A stretch of 64,000 nucleotides of DNA. Source: Paenibacillus tyrphae. GTDB lineage: Bacteria > Bacillota > Bacilli > Paenibacillales > NBRC-103111. This document shows, in pieces, positions 7,505 through 15,430 of this stretch; position 1 is the first letter of the stretch; every line of letters begins with the position of its first letter. The stretch spans positions 1 to 64,000 of the forward strand of contig NZ_JAMZAW010000012.1 of NCBI RefSeq assembly GCF_024158745.1, read 5' to 3'. The notes below the pieces were generated by a model, which was given only the letters and a program-made list of their open reading frames with translations, had not been told where the DNA came from and made no database searches. The position numbers and the translations under genes were made by a program.

Positions 7505-7527
7505 GGGAGCTTCGGGGCTCCTTTTTA
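7505..7527 (+). terminator. Terminator of the cupin gene
   Basis: GGAGC / GGCTCC hairpin around TTCGG, followed by TTTTT. Confidence 0.75.
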
Positions 7528-7570
7528 TAATTGCATGTCATCTGCTACCTGTCATTTGTCCAAATAAAAT

Positions 7571-7600
7571 AGCCACCAAACGGTGGCTCCTCCCATGCTT
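7571..7600 (-). terminator. Terminator for the reverse-strand flavin reductase gene
   Basis: AGCCACC / GGTGGCT stem (7571-7577 with 7582-7588); on the reverse strand it is followed by TATTTTATTT. Confidence 0.6.
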
Positions 7601-7631
7601 ATCTATCCCCATGCGCCCCTCTTTTTCGGTA

Positions 7632-8255
7632 TTATTTTGCAGAACCCGGTCCGAAGACCGGCGCTAGTTTTGATGCAGACAGTTGCTCGCTAAGACCGAA
7701 ATATTCGCAGAAATTCATAATCATCGGATTCCATTTCGAAGGATCGATATAGTTTGAGTTTGCATCCATTAGAAGATCAGCTTCGATATGAACTTTTTCG
7801 ATGCGTACTTCAATAGCGACAAGGGAACTCGGTTCTTCGAACGGATGTAGTTTCACCAACTTGGCTTCCAGATGGACGGGGCATTCTTTGACGCGCGGTG
7901 CTTGAACAAGCTGTGACGGAAGCTGGGTTAGCCCTGCAATACCAAACTTATGCGCTTCATGTTTATAGCCCCGCATGGCTTTGGATTCAGGCACCGGATT
8001 TCGACCTGTTAACAGGGTCAGCCGATCAATCGCGGGAATCAAGTCAATGGACGGGAGATTAAGTACACACTCGTGCTCACGGATCAAATTCTGAACGGTC
8101 TGAGACTTGCTGCTTAAACCGAGCATACACGATTGATTGAGCCACCAGGCAGAGGACATGGGAGCCAAATTGGGCGTGCCGTCTTCGTTGATCGTACTTA
8201 TAAGCACGACAGAGGTCCCAAAGTAAAGAATTTTGGGTTCGATGACCGTATGCAT
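7632..8255 (-). CDS. Flavin reductase-like FMN-binding protein
   Basis: 207 residues of the flavin-reductase/pyridoxamine-oxidase-like split-barrel class: N-terminal VVLISTINEDGTPNLAPMSS is the typical FMN-binding strand-turn, and SKSQTVQNL the phosphate-contact region. Such proteins reduce FMN with NAD(P)H or supply reduced flavin to a monooxygenase. ATG at 8255 has AAGGAG about ten bases upstream; the frame is open 47 codons further but without a ribosome site. It is transcribed away from a TetR gene across a palindrome at 8403-8422, so it is probably that repressor's target. Confidence 0.8.
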   Translation of the reverse strand: MHTVIEPKILYFGTSVVLISTINEDGTPNLAPMSSAWWLNQSCMLGLSSKSQTVQNLIREHECVLNLPSIDLIPAIDRLTLLTGRNPVPESKAMRGYKHEAHKFGIAGLTQLPSQLVQAPRVKECPVHLEAKLVKLHPFEEPSSLVAIEVRIEKVHIEADLLMDANSNYIDPSKWNPMIMNFCEYFGLSEQLSASKLAPVFGPGSAK

Positions 8256-8402
8256 AACCTTTCCACATCTCCTTAATGATCCTTTTTTAATGAATATATC
8301 ACAAGCTTTTTGCGGGATATATGGATATGGAGTAAGAGAGCAAGATGTCAAAAGTTTGGAATTGTGATTGACAACATAATCCATTATTAGGTACACTTTA
8401 TT

Positions 8403-8422
8403 TATTCCGACTGTTCGGTATA
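8403..8422. promoter_or_regulatory. Candidate TetR operator
   Basis: TATTCCGA (8403-8410), four bases, TCGGTATA (8415-8422): seven of eight positions are symmetric. It lies between the divergent flavin reductase and TetR genes, a classic place for autoregulation. Confidence 0.55.
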
Positions 8423-8447
8423 AATAAATATGGGATAAGGTGAAACC

Positions 8448-9101
8448 ATGCCCAAATTAGGAATGGAACCAAAGCGCCGGGCAGACGTCATCAACGCCAC
8501 GTTAACCTGCATCAGCCTTCACGGGATTGATGGCATGACTCTGGATAAGGTTGCTGAATATGCCGGCTGCTCTAAGGGAGTTGTCACTTATTATTACAAA
8601 AATAAGGATCATCTGACGATCGAAGCCTTCAAGTCGTTCTTGGCCTATTATGGTCTAAAGATAGAATCCGAGATTGAAAGCACGATGACAGCCGGCCAAA
8701 TGATAGACGTCACGTTGAAACATATACTACCGCCATACGATGAGGATACGGGGAAGGGGATTAACGTTTCGCAGCTTGATGGAGTCGAAAAGATGTGTAT
8801 ACCGCATGAAGATCAAGCCAGGCTTTTTCTGCAGTTTTTCTCAAAGGCCGTGTTGGATCGCAATTTGCAGGAAATCGTATCCAAGAGCTATATGGCTGAT
8901 CTCCATGGCATAGCCAAGATTTTTAATTACGGTAACATGAAGGGACAAATGTCTGTAGAAGATCCCCAAAGCGCCGCCTATGGGCTGTTAGCGATGGTAG
9001 TGGGTCTAAGCTTTTTTAGAGTAGCGAATATTCCGCCGACCCACGGTGAAGATAACCGGTACATTTGCGAGGATTACGTGAAAAGGTTCACCACGGGATG
9101 A
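8448..9101 (+). CDS. TetR/AcrR-family transcriptional regulator
   Basis: A 217-residue regulator with the TetR N-terminal helix-turn-helix at about residues 9-55 (TLDKVAEYAGCSKGVVTYYYKNKDHL) and a variable, all-helical ligand-binding domain. TetR proteins repress nearby genes until a small molecule binds. It is divergent from the flavin reductase and 18 bp ahead of the SUMF1-like gene, so it likely controls both and itself through the 8403-8422 palindrome. GTG/ATG alternatives were considered; ATG 8448 has AAGGTG upstream. The ligand is unknown. Confidence 0.9.
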   Translation: MPKLGMEPKRRADVINATLTCISLHGIDGMTLDKVAEYAGCSKGVVTYYYKNKDHLTIEAFKSFLAYYGLKIESEIESTMTAGQMIDVTLKHILPPYDEDTGKGINVSQLDGVEKMCIPHEDQARLFLQFFSKAVLDRNLQEIVSKSYMADLHGIAKIFNYGNMKGQMSVEDPQSAAYGLLAMVVGLSFFRVANIPPTHGEDNRYICEDYVKRFTTG

Positions 9102-9119
9102 GGAGCGGGAGGAAAACAG

Positions 9120-9800
9120 GTGTCAAACGAACGGCATAGTTATGCGGAGTATCCCATCGTGACTATTCCTGCGGGTGAAGTTGAATTAAGGGACGATCGG
9201 ATAAAAACGACATGGACGGCTCAGGTGAGTTCTTTTTTGCTTGCACCGGTTCCGGTTACGAAACAATTATATTTCTCGATCGCGCAAAAGACGGTTGGAC
9301 CTGATGACGAATCTCAGGCTCCGGTTGTAGATGTCTCATGGAACGATGCGATCTTATTTTGTAATTTGCTTTCCCGGCACTCGGGGCTACAGGAATGTTA
9401 CTTGATAAGCGATGACGGTGAAAATGTTGTCTGGAACCGGGAGGCGGATGGCTATCGTCTTCCTACGGAAGCGGAATGGCAGTATGCGTGTAAAGCGGGG
9501 ACTGGCGGTTACCGGTACGGGGAACTTGATGAAATCGCTTGGTATGATGAAAACTCTGGGGGCATGGTACATGAGGTAGGTCAAAAGCGGCCAAATGCGT
9601 GGGGGCTCTATGATATGTTAGGAAACGTTTGGGAGTGGTGTTGGGACGTATACGATGCGAAAGTATACGGTTCCTACAGAATTTTCCGCGGTGGCAGTTG
9701 GGCCGAAGAGGCCAGAGGCTGTGGAGCGACGTGCCGCCGCCGCAGTCACCCTACGTTTCGAATCGATGATCTCGGCTTTCGTCTTGCCAGATCCCTGTAA
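9120..9800 (+). CDS. SUMF1/formylglycine-generating-enzyme-like protein
   Basis: 226 residues with the FGE-sulfatase fold signatures: PVVDVSWNDAILFC, YRLPTEAEWQYACKAG, GLYDMLGNVWEWCWD, FRGGSWAEEARGC and a final DDLGFRLARS. True formylglycine enzymes use two cysteines near the end; here two are present (GCGATCRRR) but four residues apart, not the usual five, so sulfatase activation is doubtful. Many such proteins are binding or maturation factors. GTG 9120 follows GGGAGG by about seven bases. It is the second gene of a TetR operon. Confidence 0.8.
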   Translation: MSNERHSYAEYPIVTIPAGEVELRDDRIKTTWTAQVSSFLLAPVPVTKQLYFSIAQKTVGPDDESQAPVVDVSWNDAILFCNLLSRHSGLQECYLISDDGENVVWNREADGYRLPTEAEWQYACKAGTGGYRYGELDEIAWYDENSGGMVHEVGQKRPNAWGLYDMLGNVWEWCWDVYDAKVYGSYRIFRGGSWAEEARGCGATCRRRSHPTFRIDDLGFRLARSL

Positions 9801-9844
9801 GGTGGCGGATCACTAGGTTCCACTATATAGCGATATAAGAAGTA

Positions 9845-9871
9845 ACGCAGCCGATAAGGGCTGCGTTTTTG
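9845..9871 (+). terminator. Terminator after the SUMF1-like gene
   Basis: ACGCAGCC (9845-9852) with GGCTGCGT (9859-9866), then TTTTT. Confidence 0.85.
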
Positions 9872-9899
9872 TATAGGCGAAGATCGGATCTGCTAAGTT

Positions 9900-10364
9900 T
9901 CATTGGATCGTTTTAAGCTGGCTTGTTATTGTGCCAAGGTGAATGGCTTCGTGAATCAGCGCGAAGTTGAATAATTCGCCGGCGGTGCTGAATTGGAACG
10001 GCCCCATCACAAACGGTGCTTCAAGCACATTATCCAGCATTTCAGGTGTCACCTCGGATAGGCGGGAAAGCTGCGCCGTTAACCCTTGAAGCAGCTCATC
10101 CTTAGATGGGGGGGCAATGGTCCAATTCGAAGGCTTGGTTCCGGAGCCGAACAGCGTCTCGTAGTGTTCAGGAATAGCGGACAGTGAGCCGAAGCTAAGG
10201 GTAGAGTACTTATCCATCCAATAGATCATATGACCGATATTCCATCGGATGGTATTGTTGAAGCCAGCCGGTTGAACGTCGAATTGTGCCTCCGAAATCC
10301 CTTGAACCTGCCCGATGACGACTTGACGCAGAACTTGACTTGTGTGAATAATCGATTGAGTCAT
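9900..10364 (-). CDS. DinB/YfiT-like four-helix metal protein
   Basis: 154 residues of the DinB superfamily: a helical bundle with a likely metal triad formed by His in NIGHMIYW (about residue 45) and two His in HEAIHLG near the C-terminus. Relatives include thiol transferases that use bacillithiol and many uncharacterised stress proteins. The start at 10364 has GGAGGCACTTC upstream on the reverse strand. It is divergent from a LysR gene, which may regulate it. Substrate unknown. Confidence 0.8.
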   Translation of the reverse strand: MTQSIIHTSQVLRQVVIGQVQGISEAQFDVQPAGFNNTIRWNIGHMIYWMDKYSTLSFGSLSAIPEHYETLFGSGTKPSNWTIAPPSKDELLQGLTAQLSRLSEVTPEMLDNVLEAPFVMGPFQFSTAGELFNFALIHEAIHLGTITSQLKTIQ

Positions 10365-10544
10365 GATTGAAGTGCCTCCTCAATTTATGGTTGATGTGGT
10401 TCGCTTTCATAAACCAAGTGTAGCTTTTCATCCATGATGCAACAATCACGTAATTCCGATGAAAATGATCACTATAACTAATGACCGACCTGCACGATAT
10501 TTTTGATGCTCAAACGATGATTTTTACGAAGGAGTTGCGGAAGA

Positions 10545-11456
10545 ATGGAACTCAGACAGCTTCAATACTTTGCCGCCATATGTAAGGAGATGCATTTCTC
10601 CAAAGCAGCCGAGTCTCTCTGCACCACGCAGTCGAATCTTAGCCAGCAGATCAAGTTTTTGGAGAACGAGCTGGGGCTTCCTCTATTCGACCGCATCGGC
10701 AAACGGATCGCGTTAACCGAAGCAGGCAAAATCCTTTTGGAGCAAAGTGAGCTTATCTTTGAGCGGATGGATTATATTCAAAGGGCGATCTCGGATCTGA
10801 AAAAGATGGAAGGCGGCAGGCTGGATATCGGGATACTTCCCGGCGATGGGGATTTGCTGTTTGATGCTTTGCTGGTCGATTTCCATCGGTCCTACCCCAA
10901 GCTTTCGCTTACCGTCACGGAATCGACGGAGGTGTATAAGGAGGTCGTCGCAGGCACGCGGGATCTTGGCGTAACAACGGTACCTGAGAATCCCGACGAA
11001 CGTATTGTCATCGAACCGCTTTTTCACGAGGAATTTGCTTTGGCCATCCGATCGGATCACCCCCTGACGAAGTCAAAGGCGATCCCGTTCGAACAAATCC
11101 AGCCATTGAAGCTGGTCATGTTCGGTTCCGAACATCAGATTACGAAGTTAATTCAGTATCATTGCCAGGAGAAAGGGGTAGTGCTGGACAATCCGATTGT
11201 GACCTCAACGTTATCGTCGCTGCTTTTGCTGGTTGAGCAGGGGATTGGAGCCTGCATTTTACCCCGAATGCTATTAGATTATTTGAATCGTGAAAACATC
11301 ACCGCCGTTACCCTGCTGCATCCTACCCCGAGCCAAGACATCTGTATCATTTATCGGAAGGACAAGTTTTTGGGGCAGGCGGCCCGATTGTTCATGGAAG
11401 TCCTGCAATCTTTCGTTCAAAATGTAGTGGATCGTACCAGCCGTTCTTTAGGGTGA
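10545..11456 (+). CDS. LysR-family transcriptional regulator
   Basis: 303 residues: N-terminal winged helix (ELRQLQYFAAICKEMHFSKAAESL, residues 2-25, through about 60) and a periplasmic-binding-like effector domain from about 90. The N-terminal wording (LRQLQYF, HFSKAAESL) is of the CynR/CysL type. LysR proteins activate a divergent gene when an effector binds; here the divergent neighbour is the DinB-like gene. Ribosome site GAAGGAG precedes the ATG. The effector cannot be read from sequence. Confidence 0.92.
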   Translation: MELRQLQYFAAICKEMHFSKAAESLCTTQSNLSQQIKFLENELGLPLFDRIGKRIALTEAGKILLEQSELIFERMDYIQRAISDLKKMEGGRLDIGILPGDGDLLFDALLVDFHRSYPKLSLTVTESTEVYKEVVAGTRDLGVTTVPENPDERIVIEPLFHEEFALAIRSDHPLTKSKAIPFEQIQPLKLVMFGSEHQITKLIQYHCQEKGVVLDNPIVTSTLSSLLLLVEQGIGACILPRMLLDYLNRENITAVTLLHPTPSQDICIIYRKDKFLGQAARLFMEVLQSFVQNVVDRTSRSLG

Positions 11457-11492
11457 AGCTAATTTTAGAATTCGGATGAGGAGGCGATGTAT

Positions 11493-12482
11493 ATGCGCCC
11501 AATCAACTTTATTGAGCCGTATATGATCATTACAATGAATAAACCAAAAACAATGAATGAACTAAAAAGAATGCTGCTGGCATTAAAAAGGTATGCAGAA
11601 GAAGATTCAAGTTTTATGGTTTATTTAAATGAGACCAGTAAGCAAACGATCATTGCAGGTAACGGGGAACAACATCTCCATAGCATTGTTGACCGTTTAT
11701 CTAGCGAGTTTGATTTAGATATAGATGCTCTGAAGCCACAAGCATTATACAAGGAAACCATTAGGAAAAAAGTAAGATCTGAAGGGAGATTTGTAAGGCA
11801 GTCATCAAGTTTATGCAGATACGGTCACTGTTGGATTGAACTTGAACCCAAATTGCGTGATACCGGTAATGAATTTGTAAATAACATTGTTGACGAAAAT
11901 GTAATACCAAGCGAGTATATTCCGTCTGTTCACGAAGGCATTCAGCGGGCTATGACTTGTGGGGTATTAGGTAATTTTCCGGTTGTGGATGTGAAAGTAA
12001 CGCTGTATAACGGGTCATTTCATGAATATGATTCATGTCAAATGTCTTACAGGATTGCAGGATCAATGGCATTAAAGAATGGGATGAAACAAGCAGACCC
12101 CGTGATTTTAGAACCCATAATGAAATTAACGGTTGAAGCTGCACAATGCAATTTACCTGGTGTTATAAATGAAATGCCCTCGATGTGGGGAAGAAAAGAA
12201 GAAATTGAATCGAAAGACGGGATCTCGATCTGGACTGCGGATGTTCCATTGAGGGAACTGACGAACTTTACTGATACGTTGAAGTTCAAAATCGGGGGAA
12301 GAGGGAAGTTTTCTGTAGTATTTGGATGTTACGATGCAGTTCCAGAAAATAGGAAAGAAACGATAATCTATGAATCAAGCTTACGGGATGCTTATTATCA
12401 AGACTTATTTTTCTGGAGTAAATGGGGAAAGGAAGAAGAGGAATACCATTTAAACAACTTTATCGAATCGTTTTGGGAATAG
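11493..12482 (+). CDS. Orphan EF-G domain III-V protein (no GTPase domain)
   Basis: The 329 residues match elongation factor G from domain III to the end: IEPYMIITMNKPKT corresponds to the start of domain III, GNGEQHLHSIVDRL to its signature, FVRQSSSLCRYGHCWIELEP to domain IV, and IPSVHEGIQRAMTCGVLGNFPVVDVKVTL and RIAGSMALKNG to IV-V. Domains I (GTPase) and II are missing, and only 36 bp separate it from the LysR gene, so no G domain was recently lost here. ATG 11493 has GGAGG nine bases upstream. The frame is intact with an added acidic tail. It could bind ribosomes as a tRNA mimic, act as a decoy for EF-G-binding factors, or be a relic of a tet-type protection gene. Confidence 0.75.
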   Translation: MRPINFIEPYMIITMNKPKTMNELKRMLLALKRYAEEDSSFMVYLNETSKQTIIAGNGEQHLHSIVDRLSSEFDLDIDALKPQALYKETIRKKVRSEGRFVRQSSSLCRYGHCWIELEPKLRDTGNEFVNNIVDENVIPSEYIPSVHEGIQRAMTCGVLGNFPVVDVKVTLYNGSFHEYDSCQMSYRIAGSMALKNGMKQADPVILEPIMKLTVEAAQCNLPGVINEMPSMWGRKEEIESKDGISIWTADVPLRELTNFTDTLKFKIGGRGKFSVVFGCYDAVPENRKETIIYESSLRDAYYQDLFFWSKWGKEEEEYHLNNFIESFWE

Positions 12483-12538
12483 TACATGTGAACAACGGAG
12501 AAAGCGGTATCCACTGGAGAGCCGCAAGGACGGGGGCC

Positions 12539-12658
12539 ATGGTAATGAATCCGTACGTGCCGGATCGCGGCGACTTGGTGTGGTTGCAATTTAACCCACA
12601 TGCAGGTCGTGAGCAAGCTGGGAAGCGTTCCGCCTTAGTTATTTCACCAGATGTTTGC
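12539..12658 (+). pseudogene. MazF/PemK toxin, N-terminal fragment
   Basis: About 37 codons (MVMNPYVPDRGDLVWLQF, then HAGREQAGKRSALVISP) match the start of MazF-type endoribonuclease toxins. The gene then runs into a terminator hairpin and foreign sequence, so the remaining two thirds of the toxin, with most of its active site, is gone. No antitoxin gene is recognisable upstream. It is a relic, not an active system. Confidence 0.7.
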
Positions 12659-12690
12659 CTTCCGAGGGGTTCTTCGGAAGGCATTTTGGC
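12656..12690 (+). terminator. Terminator at the MazF truncation point
   Basis: TGCCTTCCGA (12656-12665) pairs with TTCGGAAGGCA (12673-12683), followed by TTTT. The toxin fragment ends exactly at this hairpin. Confidence 0.75.
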
Positions 12691-12716
12691 TTGGGATCAA
12701 ATGGACCGGAAAAGGT

Positions 12717-13595
12717 TTATCTGCTCTTAACCATCTCAATGAACTTCCGGTGAGCTTTTGACAACCATTTGTTTTTATGGTACGTGATTTGTGCGTAAAA
12801 CATTAGATTTTCACAAGCGGATTCTATCACTTTCATTTTTTTATCGTGCAGGAGCGCTTCCACACTGATGGAAGGCATCAAGCTAATCCCTAACCCGCTT
12901 ACAACACACTCCTTCATGGCCTCCATGCTGTTAAATTCCAAGTAATTACACGTATCTATTCCTTTCTGAATTAAGTACTCCTCAAAAAATCGCCTTAACG
13001 CACAATCTTTCTCGCTAAAAATGATACACTCGCCATTTGATTCTTCGATAGTTTTTATGGAATGATTACTTTCTCCTACAAAGACTAACGGTTCCTCCGA
13101 GTAAATTTCGGTTATGAGCTGCGGATCGCATACCTGTGGTTCTAAGGTGATCGCAATGTCTAGCTCTCCGGAGTGGAGTCTCTGTCGTAAGGCGGAACAG
13201 TGATCGTTGATAAGAGAGATGGTAACCTCAGGGTAATTCTTTTTATACTTTGATAGCACGGGCCCTAGTTTGTATGCGGTTAAGGTTGCTGATGCGCCGA
13301 TGCGGAGTTGGCCTTTGACCGTAGAGTCATCGGAAGAAATTTGTTTTATTTTTGAATATGCGGTTAGCAATTCTACTACATAATGATACAGTTCCTGTCC
13401 AACCATGGTGAGTTTAATTTGTTTTCCTAATCGGTCAAACAATGGAACCCCGATTTCATGCTCGATTTGCTGAATATGAGAAGTAATCGTGGCCTGTGAG
13501 TACTGAAGAGCGTGAGCTGCTTTTGTAAAGCTATTTAATTCCGCAACGGCTTTAAAGGATTGAAATTGACGAATGTCGATTTTTATCCCCCCCAT
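12717..13595 (-). CDS. LysR-family transcriptional regulator
   Basis: 292 residues with an N-terminal LysR helix-turn-helix (DIRQFQSFKAVAELNSFTKAAHALQ) and an effector domain containing VSGLGISLMPSISVEAL near the C-terminus. It is transcribed away from the DJ-1/PfpI gene, and an inverted repeat ATTAGT-N12-ACTAAT sits between them, so it probably regulates that gene and itself. The ATG at 13595 is followed by a G-run. Effector unknown. Confidence 0.9.
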   Translation of the reverse strand: MGGIKIDIRQFQSFKAVAELNSFTKAAHALQYSQATITSHIQQIEHEIGVPLFDRLGKQIKLTMVGQELYHYVVELLTAYSKIKQISSDDSTVKGQLRIGASATLTAYKLGPVLSKYKKNYPEVTISLINDHCSALRQRLHSGELDIAITLEPQVCDPQLITEIYSEEPLVFVGESNHSIKTIEESNGECIIFSEKDCALRRFFEEYLIQKGIDTCNYLEFNSMEAMKECVVSGLGISLMPSISVEALLHDKKMKVIESACENLMFYAQITYHKNKWLSKAHRKFIEMVKSR

Positions 13596-13631
13596 AGATG
13601 TGTATTGTTATCAGAAATTCTAAATATAAAG

Positions 13632-13655
13632 ATTAGTTATTTCAATTTTACTAAT
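13632..13655. promoter_or_regulatory. Candidate LysR binding site
   Basis: ATTAGT (13632-13637), twelve bases, ACTAAT (13650-13655), a T-N(11-12)-A dyad in the gap between the divergent LysR and DJ-1 genes. Confidence 0.45.
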
Positions 13656-13697
13656 GATTAATTGTATCATATGATTCTTGAAAAGGAGATGAATCAT

Positions 13698-14288
13698 ATG
13701 AAAAAAGTATGTTTACTATTGCCGAATGGCTTTGAAGCCGTGGAAGCAAGCGTGTTTACAGATGTGATCGGATGGAACAAGGATGAGGGGGATGGATCAA
13801 CGCAGCTCGTTACCGTCGGAACCCGAAACGAATTAAAATGCACCTGGAATTTTACCGTCATCCCCGAAAAGGTAATTTCCGAGGTGACCGTCCAGGAGTT
13901 CGATGCGCTGGCCTTGCCTGGCGGTTTTGAAGAAGCCGGATTTTATGAGGATGCTTATCGCCCCGATGTCCTTGAATTTATACGTGAATTCGACCGGCAG
14001 GGAAAAATCATTGCCTCGATTTGTGTAGGAGCTTTACCGCTTGGCAAAAGCGGCATTCTGCAAGGAAGACAGGCGACGACCTACAATCTGAATAACCGCA
14101 AGCGGCAAATGCAGCTGGAAGCCATGGGAGCCCACGTCATTCCGGACCAGCCCGTCGTAAGAGACGGAAATATCATTACTTCTTTTAACCCATCGACCGC
14201 ATTCGCTGTAGCTTTTGACCTTCTTGAATCCCTTACTTCGACAGAAAATGCCAACAACGTGAAAAGGCTCATGGGATTCCTCACATAA
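13698..14288 (+). CDS. DJ-1/PfpI-family protein
   Basis: 196 residues of the glutamine-amidotransferase-like DJ-1/PfpI class: VCLLLPNGFEAVEASVF at the start, the conserved Glu in FEAVE, and the nucleophile elbow ASICVGALPLG with its Cys near residue 106. Members are chaperone-like, deglycase-like or isonitrile hydratase-like; sequence alone does not say which. ATG 13698 follows AAAGGAGATG by eight bases. Divergent from the LysR gene; a shared terminator follows. Confidence 0.87.
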   Translation: MKKVCLLLPNGFEAVEASVFTDVIGWNKDEGDGSTQLVTVGTRNELKCTWNFTVIPEKVISEVTVQEFDALALPGGFEEAGFYEDAYRPDVLEFIREFDRQGKIIASICVGALPLGKSGILQGRQATTYNLNNRKRQMQLEAMGAHVIPDQPVVRDGNIITSFNPSTAFAVAFDLLESLTSTENANNVKRLMGFLT

Positions 14289-14311
14289 CTTCAGATTGTT
14301 TGACATAAGAA

Positions 14312-14346
14312 ACGACCCCGAGCTTAGAACAAGTTCGGGGTCGTGA
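14312..14346. terminator. Bidirectional terminator between DJ-1 and fda
   Basis: ACGACCCCGA (14312-14321) with TCGGGGTCGT (14335-14344); it serves both convergent genes. Confidence 0.75.
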
Positions 14347-14351
14347 AATAT

Positions 14352-15239
14352 TTATTTAATGGAGGCTTCATAAATGTCCTGAACAGATTTGGACAGCAGT
14401 GCGTTGAATTCCTCGTCGGTTTGCCCGGCGGTAAGGTCCTGCGATAACGCGCGCGAGAAGCTTGCGATCAATCCGTGATTTTGCGCCAGCTTTTCGTTGG
14501 CTTCCGCTTGCGAATAGCCGCCCGACAAAGCGACAATCCGTACAACGTGCGGGTCCTTCATCAGATCGCTGTAGAAATTGTTTTCCGTCGGTATGGAAAG
14601 CTTAAGCATGATCTTTGCGTCTTTGTCGAGGGCGGATAATTGAGCGGAAATTTCGTCCTTCAATAGTTTTTCCGATGCTACTTTATCCGCGCTGTAAATA
14701 TCCACTTCCGGCTCGATGATCGGAACCAGTCCCATCTCCACGATTTGTTTCCCGATGGCAAACTGCTGCTCAACGACTTTTTTGATTCCGGCCGGATTGG
14801 CTTCTTTAATCAGCGAGCGCATTTTCGTCCCGAAGATGTTTCGTTCAACCGCCCGTTTCAGAAGGTCGTTTAAATCAGGCATGGGTTTCATGAGCTGAAC
14901 CCCGTCTTCCAGATCGGCGAGTCCTTTATCCACTTTCAGAAAAGGCACGATCCCTTTCTTTTCCCAAAGATAATCCGCAGTCAATTGGCCGTCAATGGAA
15001 CGATCCATCGTGTTCTCAAATAAGATTGCGCCCAAAATGTACCGGGAATCAAAAGCGGGACTTTTAATAATTCGCGTTCTCATCTCGTGAACCAGAGCAT
15101 ACATCTCTTCTTCGTTGGAGTAGCTCGATTCTTGGACGCCGTATTGGGCCAGCGCTTTAGGGGTGCTGCCGCCGCTTTGGTCCAAGGCCGCGATAAAGCC
15201 TTTTCCGGTATGGATTCTCTCCAATTGTTTTGTATTCAT
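14352..15239 (-). CDS. fda: Class I fructose-bisphosphate aldolase
   Basis: It cleaves fructose 1,6-bisphosphate into dihydroxyacetone phosphate and glyceraldehyde 3-phosphate by a Schiff-base mechanism (glycolysis, gluconeogenesis). 295 residues, the normal size for the short bacterial class I enzyme; [49 protein letters not shown] and MLKLSIPTE are characteristic, with the KLSIP lysine as the probable Schiff-base residue. Start ATG 15239 has GGAAGGAGAA upstream on the reverse strand. It is monocistronic. Confidence 0.95.
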   Translation of the reverse strand: MNTKQLERIHTGKGFIAALDQSGGSTPKALAQYGVQESSYSNEEEMYALVHEMRTRIIKSPAFDSRYILGAILFENTMDRSIDGQLTADYLWEKKGIVPFLKVDKGLADLEDGVQLMKPMPDLNDLLKRAVERNIFGTKMRSLIKEANPAGIKKVVEQQFAIGKQIVEMGLVPIIEPEVDIYSADKVASEKLLKDEISAQLSALDKDAKIMLKLSIPTENNFYSDLMKDPHVVRIVALSGGYSQAEANEKLAQNHGLIASFSRALSQDLTAGQTDEEFNALLSKSVQDIYEASIK

Positions 15240-15430
15240 GAATGCTTCTCCTTCCTTATTGTGGACTGAATAACATTTTGAATTCTTTTATTATAGCACT
15301 TTTAGTTGCAAACATACATTGATGAAGATCACCGGGGTGCTGGAAAGGGCGCAAAAGGGAAATACAGTGAAACTGTCGAACATAATTATGAAACGTGATC
15401 GCCACCATTGACTTCGTAGAAACGGTGATA

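Noticed and set aside
12422..12482. MazF reading frame starting inside the EF-G-like gene
   Set aside because: The toxin-like residues begin only at 12539; the upstream codons are a shadow of the EF-G-like gene.
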